Part shown: in pieces, positions 1-8,026 of the stretch
How positions within the stretch are numbered: the stretch's first letter is position 1
Layout of the letters: every line of letters begins with the position of its first letter
Assembly: GCA_028698695.1 (NCBI GenBank)
Contig: JAQVWB010000015.1
Span: forward strand, 1-17,489
Direction: 5' to 3'
DNA length: 17,489 bases
Source: Syntrophomonadaceae bacterium
GTDB taxonomy: Bacteria > Bacillota > Syntrophomonadia > Syntrophomonadales > Syntrophomonadaceae
Position numbers and translations under genes: made by a program
Notes under the pieces: generated by a model
Told to the model about the DNA's origin: nothing
Databases searched by the model: none
Seen by the model: the letters and a program-made list of their open reading frames with translations, nothing else

Positions 1-126
1 GGACGAGTTTATCCGCCATTCCCAATTCTTGCTGATAAAAGTCAGGATGAAGCTTCCCTTGCGAAAGGTAGATGATGTTACGCCAGATAAGTCGGTTACA
101 GGAATAGCGACCGCCAACATTAATAG

Positions 127-249
127 AGTGCAAAAGTGGAACGGAAGAACCGTCCCTCCGTTCCACTCCTGCGTGAGAAGCAGTTCAATAAGCAAGTCGA
201 ATTGAACGGCGATTTAAAACGGCTACGGGCAGAATTGGAGGAACTTTAA
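127..249 (+). pseudogene. 3' remnant of a gene upstream of mod, possibly DUF4391-like
   Basis: A short open frame ends in TAA two bases before the mod start codon. Its last two dozen residues form a charged amphipathic helix beginning EKQFNKQVELNGDLKRLRAE, which looks like genuine coding sequence. From memory it resembles the C-terminal helix of DUF4391 proteins, which often sit directly upstream of Type III mod genes; I could not check this. The same frame has stops at 73-75, 88-90, 121-123 and 124-126, so the gene is not intact to the left. A perfect palindrome at 135-167 lies just before the recognisable piece and may mark the break. The ribosome site for mod lies inside this end, so coupling to mod is likely. 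Confidence 0.45.
135..167. repeat. Short palindromic repeat (11-bp perfect arms)
   Basis: The arm AGTGGAACGGA at 135-145 is the exact reverse complement of TCCGTTCCACT at 157-167, with an 11-base centre containing GAACCGTCCC. Short palindromes with an AACCGTCCC-type core are, from memory, frequent dispersed repeats in some Clostridia. It has no U-tract after it, so it does not look like a terminator. It lies beside the damaged end of the upstream gene. Confidence 0.6.
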
Positions 250-250
250 T

Positions 251-2191
251 ATGGATAAAATGAAATTTGAAACCCCGAACCTGACCGCCGAGAACATGGC
301 AAAGCTGGCACGGCTTTTCCCCGGCGTTGTTGCTGACGGCAAGGTGAATGTTGACCTCTTGCGTTCGTATGTGGGCGAAGAAATATTCGGAGACGAAGTC
401 TACGAGTTCACTTGGGTAGGCAAACGCGTCGCCATTGCGGAAGCCGGGCGGCCTATCCGCAAAACGCTCCGTCCCTGCGCAGAGGAAAGCAAAAATTGGG
501 ACACGACCGAAAACCTCTATATAGAGGGCGATAACCTTGATGTGCTGAAACTCTTGCAGGAGAGCTACCTCGGCAAGGTGAAGATGATATATATCGACCC
601 TCCATACAATACAGGCAACGACTTTATATATCGTGATAATTTTGCACAGAGCCGCGAGGAATATAACGAAGAAAAGGACGTATTTGACGAGGACGGCGAA
701 CGCCTATTTAAAAACACCGAAACCAACGGGCGTTTCCACTCCGACTGGTGCAGTATGATTTACCCACGCCTTGTCTTGGCGCGGAATTTGCTCCGTGACG
801 ACGGCGTGATTTTTATCAGCATAGACGAGAATGAGATGCACAATTCACGTAAATTGTGCGACGAAATTCTCGGCGTTAGTAATTGTATAGGTTGTATTGC
901 TAATATTAACAACCCCAAAGGACGTTCTGACGACAAATACATAGCAACCGCACACGAGTACCTTTTGGTTTATGCAAAGAACATAACAGTATTGACTTGG
1001 TATGGTTTTGAGCCAACAGAAGAAATTACAAGACGCTATAACAAAACGGATGACAAAGGCAGAAAGTATCGAGAAATAGATCTACGTAAAACTGGCGAGA
1101 ACGATTTACGCGAAGACAGACCCAATCTGTTCTATTATTTCCACTACAATGAACAGACGAATGAAATTTTTCCTTCACGTGAAAAAAACGCCCCGCAAGG
1201 CTTCATTTCTATTTTCCCTCAACGGGAAGATGGAAAAGAGGGTAACTGGCGTTGGGGATTAGACACAGCTGAAAAACAGATTGACGACCTTGTAGCTAAA
1301 TTTATGCCCACACGAAAAGTATGGGGCATTATGCAAAAAGACTATTTAGCAGGTCGGGGCTTGGTAAAACCAACAAGTGCGTGGACATTCAAAGATGTAA
1401 ATAGCGAGCGTGGAACAGAGCAGTTTATTGAGTTGGGATTTGATAAACGCATTTTCCAGAAGCCAAAGCCGATTGGTACGATAAAACGGCTGTTAAAGTT
1501 GTCGACATCGGAAAGTGACATCATCCTCGACTTCTTCTCCGGCTCCGCCACCACCGCCCACGCAGTTATGCAACTAAATACTGAGGACGGCGGCAAGCGC
1601 AAGTTCATTATGGTGCAGTTGCCAGAGGTGTGCGCCGAGGGAACGGAAGCCGTCAAAGCGGGTTATACTAACATTTGCGAAATCGGCAAGGAACGCATCC
1701 GCCGTGCAGGGGATAAGATTAAGGCAGAGGTTGAAATCGCACACACACAGCTGAAAACCGGAGAAGAGCCCAAGCAAGTGCCAGACATTGGCTTCCGCGT
1801 CCTGAAACTCGACGATACTAATATGAACGACGTGTACTATGCACCGGTTGACTACACGCAAGAATTGCTGTTGCAAATGGAGAGCAACATCAAGCCCGAC
1901 CGCTCGGATATGGACTTGCTGTTCGGTTGCCTGCTCGATTGGGGATTGCCGCTGTCAATGCCGCATACCCACGAGAAGATAGACGGCTTTACCGTCCATA
2001 CCTATAACGAGGACGATCTGATTGCCTGCTTCGAGGAGTGTATCAGCGAAACAGCAATTCGTGAGATAGCAAGCCGCAAGCCGCTGCGCGCAGTGTTCCG
2101 CGACAGCAGCTTCACCAGTTCACCAGAAAAAATAAACGTGTTTGAGATTTTCAAACTCGTAAGCCCTAACACGACGGTTAAGGTGATATGA
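251..2191 (+). CDS. mod: Type III restriction-modification system methyltransferase subunit (Mod)
   Basis: An adenine-specific DNA methyltransferase that methylates one strand of an asymmetric site and gives the Mod-Res complex its specificity. At 646 aa it is close to the roughly 645 aa of EcoP15I Mod. The catalytic motif IV is DPPYNTG at residues 116-122. The S-adenosylmethionine motif I follows it as DFFSGSATT at residues 427-435. This IV-before-I order is that of the beta class, as expected for Type III enzymes. The stretch between the two motifs (about residues 200-415) should hold the target-recognition domain, and its DNA is visibly richer in A and T than the flanks. The start at 251 has GGAGG (238-242) eight bases upstream; a second ATG at 260 is less well placed. 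The stop codon overlaps the ribosome site of the next gene, so mod, the BRO-N gene and res look like one operon. Confidence 0.96.
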   Translation: MDKMKFETPNLTAENMAKLARLFPGVVADGKVNVDLLRSYVGEEIFGDEVYEFTWVGKRVAIAEAGRPIRKTLRPCAEESKNWDTTENLYIEGDNLDVLKLLQESYLGKVKMIYIDPPYNTGNDFIYRDNFAQSREEYNEEKDVFDEDGERLFKNTETNGRFHSDWCSMIYPRLVLARNLLRDDGVIFISIDENEMHNSRKLCDEILGVSNCIGCIANINNPKGRSDDKYIATAHEYLLVYAKNITVLTWYGFEPTEEITRRYNKTDDKGRKYREIDLRKTGENDLREDRPNLFYYFHYNEQTNEIFPSREKNAPQGFISIFPQREDGKEGNWRWGLDTAEKQIDDLVAKFMPTRKVWGIMQKDYLAGRGLVKPTSAWTFKDVNSERGTEQFIELGFDKRIFQKPKPIGTIKRLLKLSTSESDIILDFFSGSATTAHAVMQLNTEDGGKRKFIMVQLPEVCAEGTEAVKAGYTNICEIGKERIRRAGDKIKAEVEIAHTQLKTGEEPKQVPDIGFRVLKLDDTNMNDVYYAPVDYTQELLLQMESNIKPDRSDMDLLFGCLLDWGLPLSMPHTHEKIDGFTVHTYNEDDLIACFEECISETAIREIASRKPLRAVFRDSSFTSSPEKINVFEIFKLVSPNTTVKVI

Positions 2192-2203
2192 GGAGCGAAA
2201 ATT

Positions 2204-2641
2204 ATGAATAAAATTTCAATCCGTTTTTTTAACGATAAAGAAGTCCGTGCTGTTTGGGACGACGAAAATTCTAAATGGTGGTTCAGTGTCCTTGATATTG
2301 TCGGATTTTTACGCGACGAAGTTGATTATGAAAAAAACCGTAATTATTGGAAATATCTAAAAGGCAAATTAAAAAAAGAAAACGGTGAGTTGGTTAGTAT
2401 CACTAACCAACTGAAAATAACCGCTACGGACGGGAAAAAATATCTGACAGATACATTTGACGCAAACGGAGTAATCGAGCTTGCCAAAAACTTTCCAAGC
2501 AAACAAGCAAATCGCTTCATTAAATGGTTCACTTATAGCGGCGAAACAATAATTAATGAAAGTGGGGTATTCATGAAGGGTGTGGGTTATTCTTATTATT
2601 ACGAACAAGAAAATGAAGTTACAGGAGGCGACAGTGAATGA
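2204..2641 (+). CDS. Small BRO-N/antirepressor-like protein inside the mod-res operon
   Basis: A 145-aa protein resembling the BRO-N domain of phage and prophage antirepressors. The core runs from the WWFSVLDIVGFL stretch (about residues 25-36), through YWKYLKGKLKKE and a TDGKKYLTDTFD segment, to PSKQANRFIKWF near residue 109. BRO-N domains are known as DNA-binding modules of viral Bro and phage Ant proteins. Longer family members carry a C-terminal domain; here only about 35 residues follow, so it is a domain-only or truncated version. Its DNA is much richer in A and T than mod or res, which suggests separate acquisition. It starts 12 bases after the mod stop with GGAG just before it, and its TGA overlaps the res ATG by 4 bases, so res is probably translationally coupled to it. 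A role in controlling the R-M genes or in antiphage sensing is inference only. Confidence 0.8.
   Translation: MNKISIRFFNDKEVRAVWDDENSKWWFSVLDIVGFLRDEVDYEKNRNYWKYLKGKLKKENGELVSITNQLKITATDGKKYLTDTFDANGVIELAKNFPSKQANRFIKWFTYSGETIINESGVFMKGVGYSYYYEQENEVTGGDSE
2388..2412. repeat. Perfect intragenic hairpin (11-bp stem, 3-base loop)
   Basis: AGTTGGTTAGT (2388-2398) is followed after three bases by its exact reverse complement ACTAACCAACT (2402-2412). It lies inside the BRO-N-like gene, between mod and res. No U-tract follows, so it is not a standard terminator. It could slow ribosomes or RNA polymerase, set mRNA ends, or act as an operator; it could also be a coding coincidence. Confidence 0.6.
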
Positions 2642-5600
2642 AACTGCAATTTAGGCATCAGGCTTTTCAAGCGGATGCGGCAAAAGCCGTCTGCGATGTA
2701 TTTGCGGGTCAGCCGTTTCGCACTCCGACATATATGATGGATTCCGGCTTGGGGCAGCTTCCCCTGTACCAAACAATAGATTTCACAGGCTTTAGCAACT
2801 CGCCTGTTGTTGTTTCCGACGACAAAATACTGGAGCATATCCGTGCAATTCAACTCTCTGGCGGCATAAAGCCGTCAGAAACCCTTGACGGCCGATTTAA
2901 CCTGACCATTGAGATGGAAACAGGGGTTGGAAAAACCTACACCTATATCAAAACGATGTACGAACTCAATAAACGGTACGGGTGGAGCAAGTTCATTATC
3001 GTTGTGCCGAGCGTCGCCATACGCGAGGGTGTGTATAAGTCTTTCCAGATGACGGAGGAGCATTTTGCAGAGGATTATGGAAAGAAAATCCGCTACTTCA
3101 TTTATAATTCCGCCCAGCTTACTGAGATTGACCGTTTCGCTTCCGACAGCAACATCAATGTCATGATCATAAATAGCCAAGCGTTTAACGCAAGGGGCAA
3201 GGACGCACGGCGTATTTATATGAAGCTGGACGAGTTCCGCTCCCGCCGCCCGATTGATATTTTAGCAAAAACTAACCCAATTCTAATAATTGACGAACCC
3301 CAGTCGGTCGAAGGTGCTGCTACCAAAGAGCGGTTGAAAGAGTTTAAGCCGCTCGTCACACTGCGTTACTCAGCAACGCACAAAGCCGACAGTCTTTACA
3401 ATATGATCTACCGCCTTGACGCACTCGAAGCCTACAACAAACGGCTCGTAAAGAAGATTGCGGTTAAGGGTATTTCTGTTTCCGGCAGCACAGCCACCGA
3501 CGGGTATATTTATGTGCAGAACATAAACCTCTCCAAGGGCAATCCCACAGCCACGATTGAGTTTGACATCAAAAGAGGCACGGGTGTTCGAAAAACGTCG
3601 CGAGTGGTCACCGAGGGGTACAGCTTGTTCGATAATTCCGGAGAACTCGCTGAGTATAAGGACGGCTATACCGTTTTGCGAATTGATGGCAGGGATTCTT
3701 CTGTTGAATTCACGAACGGCAAGAAGTTGTTTGCCGGGGATGTTATCGGTGCGGTCAGTGAAGAACAACTGCGCCGCATCCAGATAAGGGAAACAATTCT
3801 CTCTCATATCGAGCGTGAGCGGCAGCTATTCTCAAAAGGCATAAAAGTTTTATCGCTCTTCTTTATCGATGAGGTGGCGAAATACAAGCAATACGACGAA
3901 AACGGTAATGCTCAAGGTGGCACTTACGCTGATATTTTTGAGGAAGAATATAAGGCAATCGTCGGTAGTATGCAGCTTGCTTTTGCCGATTTGCCTGAAT
4001 ACCTTGCGTACCTTGATAGCATAGATGCCGAGAGAACACACGCGGGCTATTTCTCCATCGATAAGACAAGCGGTCGTATGATTGACAGTAAACTTGGTGA
4101 CAAAAAAGAACGCACCTCTGATGATGCTGACGCTTACGATTTAATTATGAAGGACAAAGAGCGCTTGCTTGACCGCCGCGAGCCGGTGAGATTCATTTTT
4201 TCCCACTCCGCTCTCCGTGAAGGGTGGGACAATCCGAACGTGTTTCAGATTTGCACATTAAAACAAAGCGGGAGCGATGTCCGCAAGCGTCAGGAAGTAG
4301 GGAGAGGATTGCGCCTTGCCGTCAATCAGGGCGGCGAGCGTATGGACGAAAACATCCTGAGCCGTGAGGAAGTACATAATATCAATGTGTTGACGGTTAT
4401 AGCCAACGAAAGCTATGATAGCTTTGCCAAGGGGCTACAAAGCGAGATTGCCGAGGCGGTCGCCGACCGTCCGCGCAAGGTTGAAGCGAAACTTTTCACG
4501 GAGAAATTTGGCGAGGATACAGCTCTCGCTATCTATGAGAGCCTGATAGAAAACGGCTATGTGAAACGCGGTGAGCTGACCGAGAAATATTACGAGGATA
4601 AAAATAACGGCACAATAACCGTACCCGAAGAAGCCTCTGGTCGTGCTATTGATGTTGTTGCAGTGCTGGATTCCGTCTACGACCCGAACACCAACAAACC
4701 GGAGAACGCCCGCAAAAACACCGTTGAAGTCACACTTGACAAGGAAAAGCTGAATAGCCGTGCGTTCCAAGAACTCTGGTCGCGCATCAACGGCAAGAGT
4801 TATTATGTTGTGGCTTTTGATGAGGAAGAACTTGTCGAAAAAGCCATCAAGGAACTGAACGCCAGACTGCGTGTTTCGAAGATTTACTTCAAGGTCGAAA
4901 CGGGCGAACAGGCAAAAGATATTGAATCCAAAGAGCAGCTTGAAGCTGGTGAAGCCTTTGTTCGCAAGGATGCAGTACGCGAGGACGCCTCTTCTTATAT
5001 GACGATGAAAGCAAGCTCTTCTGTACGCTACGACCTTGTTGGGAAAATCGTGGCTGAGACGGGATTGACTCGAAAAGCCGTGACAAAGATTCTGGTCGGC
5101 CTTGAAAAGTCCATTTTTGACCAGTTCGCTGGTAACCCCGAAGAGTACATTATCCGTGCTTCCAATATAATTAACGAGCAGAAAGCCACTGCCATTATCG
5201 AGCATATTACCTACGATAAATTGACTGATGCTTTCGGTACGGAAATATTTACCGAACCTGATCTGAAAAAAGGAATTTTTGGCGTGAACACCATAGCGGC
5301 GAAGCGGCATCTGTATGACTATGTCATATACGATTCCAACAACGAGTGTGATTTCGCTTCCGAACTGGAAGCACACAGCAGCGAGGTAGAGGTCTATGTG
5401 AAGCTGCCGCGCGGCTTCTATATCAGCACCCCCGTGGGTAAGTACAATCCCGACTGGGCAATAGCCTTTTATGAGGGCAAGGTGAAGCACATATACTTTG
5501 TCGCAGAAACGAAAGGCGATATGTCTTCATTTGAACTTCGTAAAATAGAAGAAGCCAAAGCCCACTGTGCCCGCGTGCATTTTCGTGCTATCAGCGGTGA

Positions 5601-5661
5601 AAATGTGGTTTATGACGTGGTGGACAGCTACGATAGTCTGTGGGAACTGGTACAGGGTTAA
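2638..5661 (+). CDS. res: Type III restriction endonuclease subunit (Res)
   Basis: The ATP-dependent helicase and nuclease subunit, which cuts DNA after Mod-Res complexes recognise unmethylated sites. At 1007 aa it matches the family size (EcoP15I Res is about 970). Superfamily 2 helicase motifs are in order: Walker A TGVGKT at 95-100, the DEPQ form of motif II at 219-222, LRYSATH (motif III) at 242-248, SALREGWDNPN (motif V) at 524-534 and QEVGRGLRL (motif VI) at 552-560. The C-terminal PD-(D/E)XK nuclease site is visible as D939 in NPDWAI and E957-T-K959 in VAETKG, so both activities look intact. The ATG overlaps the stop of the preceding gene and has AGGAGG nine bases upstream. Confidence 0.97.
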   Translation: MKLQFRHQAFQADAAKAVCDVFAGQPFRTPTYMMDSGLGQLPLYQTIDFTGFSNSPVVVSDDKILEHIRAIQLSGGIKPSETLDGRFNLTIEMETGVGKTYTYIKTMYELNKRYGWSKFIIVVPSVAIREGVYKSFQMTEEHFAEDYGKKIRYFIYNSAQLTEIDRFASDSNINVMIINSQAFNARGKDARRIYMKLDEFRSRRPIDILAKTNPILIIDEPQSVEGAATKERLKEFKPLVTLRYSATHKADSLYNMIYRLDALEAYNKRLVKKIAVKGISVSGSTATDGYIYVQNINLSKGNPTATIEFDIKRGTGVRKTSRVVTEGYSLFDNSGELAEYKDGYTVLRIDGRDSSVEFTNGKKLFAGDVIGAVSEEQLRRIQIRETILSHIERERQLFSKGIKVLSLFFIDEVAKYKQYDENGNAQGGTYADIFEEEYKAIVGSMQLAFADLPEYLAYLDSIDAERTHAGYFSIDKTSGRMIDSKLGDKKERTSDDADAYDLIMKDKERLLDRREPVRFIFSHSALREGWDNPNVFQICTLKQSGSDVRKRQEVGRGLRLAVNQGGERMDENILSREEVHNINVLTVIANESYDSFAKGLQSEIAEAVADRPRKVEAKLFTEKFGEDTALAIYESLIENGYVKRGELTEKYYEDKNNGTITVPEEASGRAIDVVAVLDSVYDPNTNKPENARKNTVEVTLDKEKLNSRAFQELWSRINGKSYYVVAFDEEELVEKAIKELNARLRVSKIYFKVETGEQAKDIESKEQLEAGEAFVRKDAVREDASSYMTMKASSSVRYDLVGKIVAETGLTRKAVTKILVGLEKSIFDQFAGNPEEYIIRASNIINEQKATAIIEHITYDKLTDAFGTEIFTEPDLKKGIFGVNTIAAKRHLYDYVIYDSNNECDFASELEAHSSEVEVYVKLPRGFYISTPVGKYNPDWAIAFYEGKVKHIYFVAETKGDMSSFELRKIEEAKAHCARVHFRAISGENVVYDVVDSYDSLWELVQG

Positions 5662-5814
5662 ATGGAATGCCTGCCAGCGAAAACAGTGGTTTTGAAGTAT
5701 CCGATCATTTTGTTGAGGTCTATCATAGTATCAAATGGTTTTGAAACCTGGGAACCCCCCATTCGTATTGGCAATCGCCCGGAAATAGTTGAAATTTTCA
5801 TCAGTTTCAAATAA
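5662..5814 (+). other. Small ORF abutting res, doubtful
   Basis: An open frame of 50 codons begins with an ATG directly after the res stop codon. The product starts MECLPAKTVVLKYP and resembles nothing I know. No ribosome site of its own is visible, though re-initiation after res is possible. It could equally be chance or the remnant of a longer gene at the edge of the R-M cassette. The rest of the gap up to the superoxide dismutase gene holds only the inverted repeat at 5831-5860. Confidence 0.15.
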
Positions 5815-5830
5815 GTCTAATAGAATAATA

Positions 5831-5860
5831 ACCTGACTGTCTTAATAAAAACAGTCAGGT
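5831..5860. terminator. Inverted repeat between convergent res and sodB, probable bidirectional terminator
   Basis: ACCTGACTGT (5831-5840) and ACAGTCAGGT (5851-5860) form a perfect 10-bp stem around a 10-base loop. It lies between res (plus) and sodB (minus), where a shared terminator is expected. U-rich stretches on either side are interrupted, so efficiency is uncertain. The right arm is partly repeated as CAGTCAGGT at 5877-5885. Confidence 0.55.
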
Positions 5861-5923
5861 CAGTTTAATTCAGGTTCAGTCAGGTTTTAATTTTGGAATA
5901 ACAATCTGTAGAGAATCCGCGTC

Positions 5924-6499
5924 TTACAGATTGGAGGCTACAAAATCCCAGTTGACCAAGTCCCAGAATTTTTCTACATAAGTGGGACGGGCATTTCTGT
6001 AGTCAATATAATAGGCATGCTCCCATACATCACAGGTAAGCAGCGGCTCTTTGCCATCGGTCAGCGGATTGCCGGCGTTGCTGGTGCTGATGATCGCCAA
6101 CTTGCCATCCCGGTCCTTAACCAGCCATGCCCACCCGGAACCAAATGTTCCTACTGCGGTTTGCGTGAATTTCTCTTTAAACCCGGCGAAAGAACCAAAA
6201 GCTTGATTAATTTCGTCGGCTAGCTTGCCGGATGGTTCACCACCGGCTTTTGGTGCCAGACAGTTCCAGTAAAAGGTGTGGTTGAAAACCTGAGCAGCAT
6301 TATTAAATATTGCACCGCTGGACTTCAGTATGATTTCTTCCAGAGACATATTTTCGAATTCAGTGCCAACAATAAGCTTATTCAAATTGGTTACATAGGC
6401 CAGGTGATGCTTCCCATAGTGATACTCCAGGGTTTCTTTTGAAATAATCGGCTCCAGGGCATCCTGAGCAAAGGGCAATGCGGGTAATTTATGTTCCAT
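5924..6499 (-). CDS. sodB: Superoxide dismutase, iron type
   Basis: A cytoplasmic enzyme that converts superoxide to oxygen and hydrogen peroxide. From the chosen start it is 191 aa, the normal size for FeSOD. Metal ligands are visible by alignment to E. coli SodB: the His in LEYHYGKHH (residue 27), the second His in NHTFYWN (74), and D157 and H161 in DVWEHAYYIDY. The FeSOD-type active-site Gln is present as Q70 in AAQVFNH, and the later TSNAGNP stretch also fits iron rather than manganese forms; metal choice by sequence is not certain. An upstream in-frame ATG at 6505 lies one base after the AGGAGG (6507-6512), whereas the ATG at 6499 has seven-base spacing, so the latter is preferred. It is a single-gene unit with its own promoter and suits protection of an anaerobe during oxygen exposure. 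Confidence 0.96.
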   Translation of the reverse strand: MEHKLPALPFAQDALEPIISKETLEYHYGKHHLAYVTNLNKLIVGTEFENMSLEEIILKSSGAIFNNAAQVFNHTFYWNCLAPKAGGEPSGKLADEINQAFGSFAGFKEKFTQTAVGTFGSGWAWLVKDRDGKLAIISTSNAGNPLTDGKEPLLTCDVWEHAYYIDYRNARPTYVEKFWDLVNWDFVASNL

Positions 6500-6531
6500 T
6501 TTCATTCCTCCTCTTGATTAAGCTTGATTGA

Positions 6532-6560
6532 ATTATACTATGAGTTTGGCAGAATACCAA
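6532..6560 (-). promoter_or_regulatory. Sigma-A-type promoter of sodB
   Basis: Read on the minus strand, TTGGTA (6555-6560) and a perfect TATAAT (6532-6537) are separated by exactly 17 bases. The -10 lies about 20 bases before the ribosome site of sodB. No operator is recognised. Confidence 0.7.
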
Positions 6561-6588
6561 CGCAATGGCTTTATTATTTATTTTACGG

Positions 6589-7908
6589 TTACAGGTTGGC
6601 GTTGTTTTTTACTCGGGTTAAACTCTTTTCGATTTCAGAAATATCCGGCTTGAATTGCAGCAGTTTCCCGTCTAACATTAATATTTTTCCGTCAACTATC
6701 GTAGCATAAACATCGCTGGCTTTGGCCTGATAGACTAATTGGGAATATACTTTTGCTTCACTGAGGGGACGGGTATGCCAGGCGTCCAGATCTACTATGG
6801 CAATATCAGCTATTTTGCCCGGCTCCAGACTGCCGATTTCATTTTCCAGACCCAGAGCTTTGGCTCCGCCCAGGGTAGCCATGGCAAATACAGTTTCAGC
6901 CGGCATACTGGTGGGGCCATAAATCGGCTTTTGTATAAGAGCTGCCAGACGCATCTCCATAAATGCATCAAGATTATTGTTGCAGGGAGGACCATCTGCT
7001 CCCAGGGCAACATTACAACCCATTTCTAAAAGTTCTGGAATTTTAGCAATTCCCGAGGCCAGTTTTAGATTGGCAGCGGGACAATGGGTTATATTGGTTC
7101 CACTCTCCGCCAGGATATTCATTTCGGTTTTATCTATATGAATGCAATGTGCCAGAATCAATCGCGGTGAGCATAAGCCCAGGTTATTCAACCAGTTGAT
7201 ATTGCGCATGCCCCACTGAGCCTCAATTAAATCCACTTCCGCCCGGTTTTCAGAGGCATGGGAATGAATTATTATGTTTTTTTCGCTTGAAGTATGGCTG
7301 ATTTTTAAAAGCAATTCCCTGCTGCAGGATAGGGCAAAGCGGGGGCAAAAAGCATAATTGATCCGGCCATTATACTTTCCGTGCCATTTTTCATAAAGAT
7401 CCATACTTTCCTGCAGAGCATTTTCGGTAGTATCCAATAGGGCGGGCGGGACATCTGCCCCGTTGTCCATCAGGCATTTTCCGCCCAGATAACGGATACC
7501 TGACTGGCTGGCAGCTTCGAAAACTGAATTAGTATGATTAACCGTCGGCATATCGGCTATAGCTGTGGTCCCCCCCCTCAGCAGTTCGGCACATCCCAGA
7601 ATGGCAGAGTGATATAAGGAGTCCTGGTCATGAGCAGCTTCAAGCGGCCAAATACGCAGTTTCAGCCAGTCCAACAGTTCCAGGTCATCAGCCATACCCC
7701 GAAACAGGGTTTGACATAAATGAACATGAGTCTGGATTAATCCGGGAATAACCAGTTTATTTTTGGCATTTATAACCTGAACAGCCGGGGTGTCGTCTAA
7801 TTTTCCTATAGCAGTTATTAACCCGTTTTCAATCAGCAGGTCTGCCTTTAAAATATCGCGGGCCGTATTCATAGTTACAATGGTACCGTCTTTTATCAGT
7901 ATGGACAT
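6589..7908 (-). CDS. mtaD: Amidohydrolase, 5-methylthioadenosine / S-adenosylhomocysteine / 5'-deoxyadenosine deaminase family
   Basis: A 439-aa metal-dependent hydrolase of the TatD/ATZ/MtaD group that most likely deaminates adenosine-type by-products of S-adenosylmethionine. Metal ligands are H61 and H63 (QTHVHLCQT), H217 in HSHASE and D305 in LGADG; E220 and H254 (AHC) complete the expected active site. The stretches LFRGMADDLELLDWL and PCNNNLDAF, and the C-terminal GSLEPGKIADI, are typical of this family. Substrate choice among MTA, SAH and 5'-deoxyadenosine cannot be told from sequence. In an anaerobe rich in radical-SAM enzymes 5'-deoxyadenosine is a reasonable candidate. The start has a GGGGGG-type ribosome site. 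It is divergent from the MATE gene. Confidence 0.9.
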   Translation of the reverse strand: MSILIKDGTIVTMNTARDILKADLLIENGLITAIGKLDDTPAVQVINAKNKLVIPGLIQTHVHLCQTLFRGMADDLELLDWLKLRIWPLEAAHDQDSLYHSAILGCAELLRGGTTAIADMPTVNHTNSVFEAASQSGIRYLGGKCLMDNGADVPPALLDTTENALQESMDLYEKWHGKYNGRINYAFCPRFALSCSRELLLKISHTSSEKNIIIHSHASENRAEVDLIEAQWGMRNINWLNNLGLCSPRLILAHCIHIDKTEMNILAESGTNITHCPAANLKLASGIAKIPELLEMGCNVALGADGPPCNNNLDAFMEMRLAALIQKPIYGPTSMPAETVFAMATLGGAKALGLENEIGSLEPGKIADIAIVDLDAWHTRPLSEAKVYSQLVYQAKASDVYATIVDGKILMLDGKLLQFKPDISEIEKSLTRVKNNANL

Positions 7909-8026
7909 AAAAGCCCCCCTTTTCGGATTTATACTAATTAAATTTATTCTACAGCTATTTTACCTTATATTTCAGCTTTTACCTTCATACCTTGCAGAAG
8001 GGGGGATTAATATTAACACACCTGAT

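Noticed and set aside
4435..5490. Long minus-strand open frame (351 codons) opposite res
   Set aside because: It lies entirely opposite the well-supported nuclease part of res, has no family motifs and follows the codon pattern of the plus-strand gene.
7790..8026. Upstream extension of the MATE frame
   Set aside because: It is antisense to the start of the amidohydrolase, has no ribosome site at its ATG codons, and homologous MATE proteins begin near the first helix.
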